From Candidatus Aminicenantota bacterium (lineage in GTDB: Bacteria; Acidobacteriota; Aminicenantia; Aminicenantales; Aminicenantaceae): 7,570 nt of DNA. The DNA is taken from NCBI GenBank assembly GCA_004378665.1, contig SOIA01000301.1, forward strand, positions 1 to 7,570. Direction: 5' to 3'. The notes below the pieces were generated by a model, which saw only the letters and a list, made by a program, of their open reading frames with translations, made no database searches and was not told where the DNA came from. Of this stretch, positions 1-5,245 are shown one piece after another. The position numbers and the translations under genes are program-made. Position 1 is the first letter of the stretch, and each line of letters begins with the position of its first letter.

Positions 1-12
1 TGAGAGTGAAAA

Positions 13-41
13 TTGACTTGAAATTTGATATCTGTTATAAG
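13..41 (+). promoter_or_regulatory. sigma-70-type promoter of the tRNA gene
   Basis: The -35 element TTGACT (13-18) matches the consensus at 5 of 6 bases. A 17-nt spacer follows, then a -10 element TATAAG (36-41), also 5 of 6. A TG one base upstream of the -10 (33-34) makes it an extended -10. Counting from the -10, the start of transcription falls at about 48, at or next to the first base of the mature tRNA (49). The stretch between -10 and start (AGAAAAA) is A-rich, not the GC-rich discriminator typical of stringently controlled stable-RNA promoters. The promoter probably also serves the downstream COG1579 gene. Prediction from sequence only. Confidence 0.75.
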
Positions 42-48
42 AGAAAAA

Positions 49-120
49 GGGCCTATAGCTCAGCGGAAGAGCCACCGGCTCATAACCGGCAGGTCCCAGG
101 TTCGAATCCTGGTAGGCCCA
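49..120 (+). tRNA. tRNA with CAU anticodon (elongator Met or lysidine-type Ile2)
   Basis: A full cloverleaf can be drawn. The 7-bp acceptor stem is GGGCCTA (49-55) with TAGGCCC (113-119). The D stem is GCTC/GAGC (58-61/69-72) with a short 7-base loop. The anticodon arm is 74-90 with loop CTCATAA, giving anticodon CAT at 81-83. The variable loop is 91-95, and the T arm is CCAGG/CCTGG with loop TTCGAAT (96-112). A120 is the discriminator base. CCA is not encoded, since the next bases are TTT, so it must be added by nucleotidyltransferase. The first acceptor pair is G-C, which rules out initiator tRNA, where a 1-72 mismatch is expected. A CAU elongator can be tRNA-Met or tRNA-Ile2 (C34 modified by TilS). 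The C4-G69 and C5-G68 pairs resemble E. coli Ile2, so the identity is left open. Oddities are an A-C mismatch at the base of the anticodon stem (74/90) and A in place of the usual U in the D loop after GG. Confidence 0.95.
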
Positions 121-137
121 TTTCCTGATAGAGGAAA
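121..137 (+). promoter_or_regulatory. stem-loop between tRNA and mRNA that includes the ribosome-binding site
   Basis: The spacer right after the tRNA reads TTTCCT-GATAG-AGGAAA, a perfect 6-bp inverted repeat with a 5-base loop. It begins at the first base after the discriminator. The right arm and the loop edge contain the Shine-Dalgarno core GAGG (131-134) of the following gene, so the folded form would hide it. The stem has only two G-C pairs and should be weak. No U-tract follows, so it is not an intrinsic terminator. It could affect tRNA 3' processing or translation of the downstream gene. That role is inference. Confidence 0.45.
130..135 (+). promoter_or_regulatory. ribosome-binding site that fixes the GTG start at 142
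   Basis: AGAGGA, with core GAGG at 131-134, lies 7 bases before the GTG at 142 and 5 bases before an overlapping ATG at 140. The ATG frame stops after 8 codons (TGA at 164-166), while the GTG frame runs into a protein whose N terminus fits its family. The GTG is therefore the functional start. Confidence 0.7.
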
Positions 138-141
138 AGAT

Positions 142-855
142 GTGGATATTGAGTTCGAAAGACTGATACAACTTCAAGAGCTTGACAGCCAAATCAAGAA
201 TACCTCTATCTCCCTCGAAAACATCCCCCTCCAGATCGAGGACATCAACAAAAAAAAGGAAGAAACCTTCCAGATCGTCACTCGAGCCAAGGAAAAAATG
301 GCTCAAAACCAGAAGAATCGACGGGACCTGGAAGAGGAAGTCAAGGATATCAAGGTCAAGATCTCGAAATTCAACCTGCAGCTCAATGATATCAAAACCA
401 ACATAGAGTACAAAGTTCTTCTCAAGGAAATAGACGAAGCCCAGAAGAGAGTCAGCGAACTGGAAGATGAGATCATCAACGAAATGCTCTCCTCTGATGA
501 GATTGAAGAAGAAATAAAGGCCGCCAGCCAGAAATACAGCAAAGTGGAAGAGGAATTCTCAAAGGAAAAAGAGATTCTTCAGGAAAAGCAAAAGGAATCT
601 GAGAACAAGAAAAATGAATTAACCAAAAAAAGAGAAGAGCTTTTGACCAAAATTCCGGCTGACCGGACCCGCATCTACCTGAAAATCTTCAACTCTAAGG
701 ATGGAATCGCCCTCTCGCCTATAACTGGTGAGTTCTGTTCCCTTTGCCACATGCGTGTTCGACCTCAGGTTTTGAATGAATTGACAGGAAATGAGAAACT
801 CATCCTCTGCGAGAACTGCGGCAGGATATTGTACTGGCCAGATAAAAAGGATTGA
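142..855 (+). CDS. zinc-ribbon and coiled-coil protein of the COG1579 (DUF164/CdsZ-like) family
   Basis: The product has 237 residues from the GTG start. Residues about 4-175 form a long, highly charged helical region rich in Glu and Lys, with heptad-like spacing, predicted as an antiparallel coiled coil. It includes the segment NIEYKVLLKEIDEA (about 87-100), typical of the family. The C-terminal part holds a four-cysteine zinc ribbon with C199-x2-C202 and C223-x2-C226. Order and length match COG1579, called a predicted nucleic-acid-binding protein. Relatives include Helicobacter HP0958, which binds RpoN and flagellin mRNA, and chlamydial CT398. The role in this organism is unknown. There is no signal peptide or membrane segment, so it should be cytoplasmic. 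The frame is open further upstream to a TTG at 25, but that would read through the tRNA, so the GTG after the ribosome-binding site was chosen. It is probably transcribed together with the tRNA. Its stop is 13 bases from the stop of the convergent gene. Confidence 0.9.
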   Translation: MDIEFERLIQLQELDSQIKNTSISLENIPLQIEDINKKKEETFQIVTRAKEKMAQNQKNRRDLEEEVKDIKVKISKFNLQLNDIKTNIEYKVLLKEIDEAQKRVSELEDEIINEMLSSDEIEEEIKAASQKYSKVEEEFSKEKEILQEKQKESENKKNELTKKREELLTKIPADRTRIYLKIFNSKDGIALSPITGEFCSLCHMRVRPQVLNELTGNEKLILCENCGRILYWPDKKD

Positions 856-861
856 TTTTAG

Positions 862-898
862 GCCATCGTCAACTTTCTTTGTACATCGCATCGATGGC
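862..898. repeat. 7-bp inverted repeat at the junction of two convergent genes
   Basis: GCCATCG (862-868) and CGATGGC (892-898) are perfect inverted copies separated by 23 bases. The left arm sits in the 13-base gap between the two stop codons, and the right arm is inside the 3' end of the acyl-CoA synthetase gene. Neither side is followed by a T-run, so this is not a convincing intrinsic terminator. It is the only structure seen at the convergent junction and may be chance. Confidence 0.3.
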
Positions 899-2650
899 GC
901 TTCGGTATTTCTCCTCGACAATATTCCTTTTCACTTTGTAGGTTGGAGTCATTTCTCCCTTATCGATCTCGAAATCCCTTTCCAGAAGACTAATTTTTCT
1001 GACTTTCTCATAATTGGCAATGTTCGGAGTGGCTCGGTCAACTTCTCCTTCCATGAAACGCAGAATTTTTTCATTCTTGACCAAATCACCGAGTGTTTCA
1101 TAGGGAATATTGTTGAATTTTGCGTACTCTTCAATTTTATCAAAATTGGGCACAATCAAGGCTGATATAAACTTTCTTCTGTCTCCGATAGTCAGTGCAT
1201 TCTCGATATAAGGATTGATTTTCAAGAGGTTTTCGATCGGCTGGGGGGCGACATTCTTCCCTCCTGCGGTTACAATCATGTCTTTCTTTCTATCCGTAAT
1301 CACAAGACGGCCCTCCTCATCCAGATGGCCGATATCGCCTGTCTTGAACCATTCCCCCTCGAAGACTTCTTTGGTCTCCTCTTCCATTTTGTAGTATCCC
1401 TTCATTACGTTTGGCCCTTTGGCAAAGATTTCTCCGTCCTCGGCAATCTTGACTTCGACTCCAGGAATTGGAGGTCCGACCGACCCAAATTTCACATTAT
1501 CGAACGTATTCACAGAAATAACAGGAGAAGTCTCGGTCAAGCCGTATCCTTCCATGACAACTAAACCCATGGCATAGAAAAACTCTCCGATGTCTTTGGA
1601 TAGAGGTGCCGCTCCGGAGATAAAGAATCTAATTCTACCTCCTGTTTTTGCGATGATCTTCGAAAAGACGAGTTTATGAGCAATCTTTCTCTTAAAGTTC
1701 AGCATTCCTGAGACAGGTTGTTTTTCGAGTTTTCTCTGGGCATACTTTTTTCCGACTTTCATAGCCCAGTAGAAGATTTTTCGTTTCAAGCTTGAACTGG
1801 CCAGCACATTATCCATGACTTTGGAGTAGAACTTTTCCAATACCCGCGGCGCAACCGCCATTAGGTGAGGCTTGAGTTCCAGAAAATTTTGAGCGGCTGT
1901 ATCGAAACCCTCCGCATAACCAATCGTGCATCCCTTGTAGATGTAACAGTAGGTCACCATTCTTTCAAAACTATGGGACAAAGGTAAAAGCGACATGGAT
2001 GTGTCCTTGTCAGAAAATGGAAGGAGCGATGCTGAAGAAGTGACATTGCTGACAAAGTTGCTATGAGTGAGCATAACGCCCTTGGGGAGTCCTGTTGTTC
2101 CAGAGGTGTAAATGATGGTGGCCAAGTCACCGGGCTTAACCTCAGAAGCCATTTTCTCGAAAAGCCCGGGATTCTCCGCATCCAACTTTTTGCCTTTTTC
2201 CAGCACCTGCTCAAAGGATAAAGCCCACTCTGGCGCCCCCGGGTCGAAGCTGATGTAATGAATGACCTTTGACAACTCGCTCTTTGCCGCTTTGATCTTT
2301 TCCCAGAGTTCTGGATTCGAGCAGAGGACGATCTTGGCGTCTGAATCATCGATGATGTATTTAACCTGGTCTGGAACCAGAGTCGTGTAGATGGGGACAG
2401 TCACACCCCCCAGGCAAAGGTTGGCAATATCCGAGATGATCCATTCCGGCCTGTTCTCGGAGAGAATGATCATCTTGTCTCCCGCGCCAAGATCCAGGTC
2501 TTTCATCCCGAGGGAGAAGTGTTTGACTCTATCCGCGAACTCCTGGGTTGAAATCGGGACATAACGCCCCTCCTTCTTATAAAGCATAAAATCATCTTTG
2601 ATGTATGATTTGATCGTATTGAAAAAAATCTGGCTGAGTGTTTCGACCAT
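869..2650 (-). CDS. long-chain acyl-CoA synthetase (AMP-forming fatty-acid-CoA ligase)
   Basis: The product has 593 residues and is a complete member of the adenylate-forming enzyme superfamily. Enzymes of this type activate a fatty acid with ATP to an acyl-AMP and then form acyl-CoA for beta-oxidation or lipid synthesis. Visible motifs in order are the phosphate-binding loop YTSGTTGLPKG (181-191), GYGLTETSP (368-376), the ribose-binding Asp439 in FKTGD, the hinge DRKKD (453-457) with Arg454, GGKNVAP (463-469), and the C-terminal TPTYKVKR (568-575), whose Lys572 or Lys574 is the likely adenylation lysine. The overall pattern fits the FadD15-like long-chain branch, but chain length cannot be read from sequence. 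No N-terminal signal or clear membrane helix is seen. The ATG is supported by a near-perfect ribosome-binding site. The gene has its own promoter behind gyrA, and its metabolic partners are not in this window. Confidence 0.93.
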   Translation of the reverse strand: MVETLSQIFFNTIKSYIKDDFMLYKKEGRYVPISTQEFADRVKHFSLGMKDLDLGAGDKMIILSENRPEWIISDIANLCLGGVTVPIYTTLVPDQVKYIIDDSDAKIVLCSNPELWEKIKAAKSELSKVIHYISFDPGAPEWALSFEQVLEKGKKLDAENPGLFEKMASEVKPGDLATIIYTSGTTGLPKGVMLTHSNFVSNVTSSASLLPFSDKDTSMSLLPLSHSFERMVTYCYIYKGCTIGYAEGFDTAAQNFLELKPHLMAVAPRVLEKFYSKVMDNVLASSSLKRKIFYWAMKVGKKYAQRKLEKQPVSGMLNFKRKIAHKLVFSKIIAKTGGRIRFFISGAAPLSKDIGEFFYAMGLVVMEGYGLTETSPVISVNTFDNVKFGSVGPPIPGVEVKIAEDGEIFAKGPNVMKGYYKMEEETKEVFEGEWFKTGDIGHLDEEGRLVITDRKKDMIVTAGGKNVAPQPIENLLKINPYIENALTIGDRRKFISALIVPNFDKIEEYAKFNNIPYETLGDLVKNEKILRFMEGEVDRATPNIANYEKVRKISLLERDFEIDKGEMTPTYKVKRNIVEEKYRSAIDAMYKES

Positions 2651-2655
2651 TGTTC

Positions 2656-2663
2656 CCTCCTTA
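2656..2663 (-). promoter_or_regulatory. strong ribosome-binding site of the acyl-CoA synthetase gene
   Basis: Read on the - strand, TAAGGAGG lies 5 bases before the ATG at 2650. It is an almost complete match to the 16S rRNA anti-Shine-Dalgarno sequence, implies efficient translation, and confirms this start codon. Confidence 0.85.
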
Positions 2664-2677
2664 ATGTGGGTTCGTCC

Positions 2678-2707
2678 ATTTTAAAGAAGAGAAGATTGAA
2701 CTGTCAA
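2678..2707 (-). promoter_or_regulatory. sigma-70-type promoter of the acyl-CoA synthetase gene
   Basis: On the - strand, a perfect -35 TTGACA (2702-2707) is followed by an 18-nt spacer and a -10 TAAAAT (2678-2683), which matches TATAAT at 5 of 6 bases. The expected transcription start is near 2671, which leaves a leader of about 20 bases carrying the ribosome-binding site. The position in the 125-base gap behind gyrA indicates that the synthetase is transcribed separately. No clear intrinsic terminator of gyrA is seen in the same gap, so some read-through is possible. No operator-like repeat overlaps the promoter. Confidence 0.7.
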
Positions 2708-2727
2708 GTCTATCCGAGGTTTATCCG

Positions 2728-2739
2728 CCAGGATTCGAA
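2728..2739 (-). repeat. 12-base match to the tRNA T-arm in the gyrA-downstream gap
   Basis: Read on the - strand, TTCGAATCCTGG is identical to bases 101-112 of the tRNA at the left edge (T loop plus 3' T-stem strand). The bases before it do not pair with CCTGG, and no D arm, anticodon arm or acceptor stem can be found around it. It is therefore not a working tRNA gene. It could be a relic of a decayed tRNA, an old attachment site, or chance. Confidence 0.35.
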
Positions 2740-2775
2740 TAAAAGGTTCAGGTGAATTGATAAAAGGACTTTACC

Positions 2776-5205
2776 TTAATTCTCTCTCACTTTGGCGATG
2801 GAAACGACTTTATCTCCTTTTGCGAGATTGATAAGTTTGACTCCCTGTGTTGCTCTTCCAGAAGGCCGGACCTGTCCTGTTTTGATCCGGATTACTTTTC
2901 CCAGCTCAGTGATCAGGAGCATCTCCTCTTCTGATACGCCAACCATCCCGATGGCTTTCCCTATCTTTTTGTTAACTTTGAGATTGATCACGCCCTTTCC
3001 CCCTCTTCTATACCGGGGGTAACGGTTGATATCCGTCTTTTTTCCGCAGCCCTTTTCGCTGGCCGTGAAGGCGAATTTATCATCAGGATCTGGGACGATC
3101 ATTCCGATAATCTCGTCTTTGGGAGCTAAAGAAATGGCTTTGACTCCGGCAGCCTGCCGTCCCATCGGCCTGATCTCACTTTCCTTAAAACGGATCGCTT
3201 TCCCCTGCTTCGTCCCGATCAATATGTCTTTTTTCCCATCGGTCAGCTTGGCCATAAGCAGTTCACTTTTTTTCCTGAGGCTTATGGCAATGACTCCACC
3301 TTTCCGGATGTGCCGGAAATCACTCAACCTCGATTTCTTAATCAGTCCATTCGAGCTCAGCATCACAACGTAACGATCTCCGGAAAAATCTTTGACCGCA
3401 ACCAAAGAGCTGACTTTTTCTCCTGGGTCTAACTGGACCAGATTCTTGATGGATTTTCCCCGGCTGGAAACGCCCACATCTGGCACGTACAGCGCTTTCA
3501 ACCAATACAGGCGTCCCTTGTTGGTTAAAATCAGCATATAGCTGTGTGTTGAACAGATAAACAGGTCCTGCACGACATCTTCAGCCCTCATACTGATACC
3601 TCTTCTCCCTTTACCTCCTCGACTCTGGAAGTGATAGTAGCTCAACGAGGTCCGCTTCACATAGCCTGAAGAGGTGTAGGTGATGGCGACGTCTTCTTCT
3701 TTGATCAAGTCTTCTGGTGTAATCTCGGAAATCGTTTCTTCCTTTATTTCTGTCTTTCTCTCATCCTGATAGGCTTCTTTGATCTCCTTCAACTCGTCAA
3801 CGATAATATTCAGGATGAGCTCCTCGCTTTTCAATATTTTTCTCAGTTTCGTGATCAGCCTCTTCAAATCTCTGTATTCTTTTTGTATCTTTTCCCTTTC
3901 CAGTCCAGTCAGTTTTTGCAGTTGGAGATCCAGGATGGCCTGTGCCTGCACCTTGGTGAGATGAAAGTTGGTGACAAGTCCATTCCGGGCTTGGTCAACC
4001 GTTCGTGAAGAGCGGATAAGTCTTATGACCTTATCGAGGTTATCCAACGCAATAGTCAGCCCTTCAAGAATATGGGCCCTCAACTCCGCCTTTTTCAGTT
4101 CGAAGCGGGTGCGGCGGCGGACGACGTCCTGACGATGGGAGATAAAATAGCGCATCGTGTCGAGAAGGCCGAGCATCTTCGGCTGTTTCTCGACAATGGC
4201 CAGCATGATGATGCCGAAAGACGTCTGGAGGGCTGTGTGCTTGTACAGGTTATTCAAAATAACTTCAGGAAATTCTCCTTTTCTGATCTCGATCACAACA
4301 CGCATACCCTCTCTATCAGACTCATCCCTGATGTCGGCAATCCCTTCGATCTTTTTACTGTTCACAAGATTCGCGGTGTTCTCCAGAAGCCTGGACTTGT
4401 TCACCTGAAAGGGAATTTCCGTAATAACGATGCGATCCCTCTCATTCTTGCGGCCTCTCTCGATCATGGCCTTGGCTCTCAAAAAGATGACTCCCCTCCC
4501 TGTCCTGTAGGCATCCTTTATCCCTTGCAGGCCGAAAATATACCCGCCAGTCGGGAAATCCGGACCGGGAATATACTGCATAATCTTCTCTAAAGTGACC
4601 TTGGGATGCTGGATCAAATAGATGATTCCGGCTATGACTTCACCGAGGTTATGAGGAGGAATGTTGGTGGCCATTCCTACGGCAATTCCTGATCCTCCGT
4701 TCACCAGAAGGTTAGGGAACTTGGCCGGGAGAACTTCAGGCATCTGAAGACTGCCGTCGTAGTTCGAGACGAAATTGACCGTATCTTTGTCCAGGTCAGC
4801 CAGAAGCGCCTGGGAAATCTTCTTCATCCGGACTTCGGTGTACCTCATGGCCGCGGGAGGATCCCCATCGATGGAACCAAAATTTCCCTGTCCGTCCACC
4901 AACGGATAGCGGAGGCTGAAATCCTGAGCCATGCGGACAAGAGTGTCATACACGGCTGACTCTCCGTGGGGATGATATTTACCTATAACGTCTCCCACGA
5001 TGCGAGCGGATTTTTTGTAGGGTTTATTGTAGACGTTCCCCATATCATGCATGGCATAGAGTGTGCGACGGTGGACAGGTTTCAGTCCATCCTTGATATC
5101 AGGAATGGCCCGGCCGATGATCACGCTCATAGCGTAATCCAGGTAGGACCGCTTCATCTCTTCTTCTAGACTGACGACTGAAAGGCCAGGTAATTCTGTA
5201 GTCAT
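2776..5205 (-). CDS. gyrA: DNA gyrase subunit A
   Basis: The product has 809 residues and is full length. With GyrB it forms the A2B2 enzyme that introduces negative supercoils using ATP. The N-terminal breakage-reunion domain starts with the DYAMSVI..RA.PD..DGLKPV signature (about 23-43). The catalytic pair is Arg121-Tyr122 in AAMRYTEVR. The quinolone region HPHGESAVYD (78-87) keeps Ser83 and Asp87, with Glu at position 82 where E. coli has Asp. Numbering coincides with E. coli here. From about 500 on, six beta-pinwheel blades can be recognised. The first carries the GyrA box as QSRGGKG (527-533), which with the long C-terminal domain and adjacent gyrB argues for GyrA over ParC. There is no long acidic tail. 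The ATG is preceded by AGGAG at 5-base spacing (5211-5215). The gene lies 40 bases after gyrB with no promoter seen between, so the two are likely co-transcribed. Confidence 0.98.
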   Translation of the reverse strand: MTTELPGLSVVSLEEEMKRSYLDYAMSVIIGRAIPDIKDGLKPVHRRTLYAMHDMGNVYNKPYKKSARIVGDVIGKYHPHGESAVYDTLVRMAQDFSLRYPLVDGQGNFGSIDGDPPAAMRYTEVRMKKISQALLADLDKDTVNFVSNYDGSLQMPEVLPAKFPNLLVNGGSGIAVGMATNIPPHNLGEVIAGIIYLIQHPKVTLEKIMQYIPGPDFPTGGYIFGLQGIKDAYRTGRGVIFLRAKAMIERGRKNERDRIVITEIPFQVNKSRLLENTANLVNSKKIEGIADIRDESDREGMRVVIEIRKGEFPEVILNNLYKHTALQTSFGIIMLAIVEKQPKMLGLLDTMRYFISHRQDVVRRRTRFELKKAELRAHILEGLTIALDNLDKVIRLIRSSRTVDQARNGLVTNFHLTKVQAQAILDLQLQKLTGLEREKIQKEYRDLKRLITKLRKILKSEELILNIIVDELKEIKEAYQDERKTEIKEETISEITPEDLIKEEDVAITYTSSGYVKRTSLSYYHFQSRGGKGRRGISMRAEDVVQDLFICSTHSYMLILTNKGRLYWLKALYVPDVGVSSRGKSIKNLVQLDPGEKVSSLVAVKDFSGDRYVVMLSSNGLIKKSRLSDFRHIRKGGVIAISLRKKSELLMAKLTDGKKDILIGTKQGKAIRFKESEIRPMGRQAAGVKAISLAPKDEIIGMIVPDPDDKFAFTASEKGCGKKTDINRYPRYRRGGKGVINLKVNKKIGKAIGMVGVSEEEMLLITELGKVIRIKTGQVRPSGRATQGVKLINLAKGDKVVSIAKVREN

Positions 5206-5245
5206 CCGTTCTCCTAATCAAATGTGGAAAGAAACTCCCGATCTA

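Noticed and set aside
118..120. CCA at the tRNA 3' end as an encoded CCA tail
   Set aside because: The two C's are needed to pair with the first G's of the acceptor stem, and A120 is the discriminator base.
25..141. In-frame upstream extension of the COG1579 gene from a TTG at 25
   Set aside because: It would translate the whole tRNA and has no ribosome-binding site at the TTG. The GTG at 142 has one, and the family N terminus begins there.
619..921. 100-codon open frame on the - strand spanning the convergent gene ends
   Set aside because: It overlaps the conserved zinc-ribbon end of the COG1579 gene and the end of the acyl-CoA synthetase gene, with no ribosome-binding site or family match seen.
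2720..2745. Small hairpin (ATCC/GGAT) as an intrinsic terminator of gyrA
   Set aside because: The stem is only 4 bp and no T-run follows on the - strand.
4072..4593. 173-codon open frame on the + strand inside gyrA
   Set aside because: It is fully antisense to conserved gyrA codons, has no recognisable domain, and is best explained as a shadow frame.
4945..4962. Quinolone-resistance change in GyrA
   Set aside because: Ser83 and Asp87 are the sensitive forms. Only Glu at position 82 differs from E. coli, a conservative change not enough to claim resistance.
5206..5245. Separate promoter for gyrA
   Set aside because: The 40-base gap after gyrB shows only a ribosome-binding site and no -35/-10 pair.
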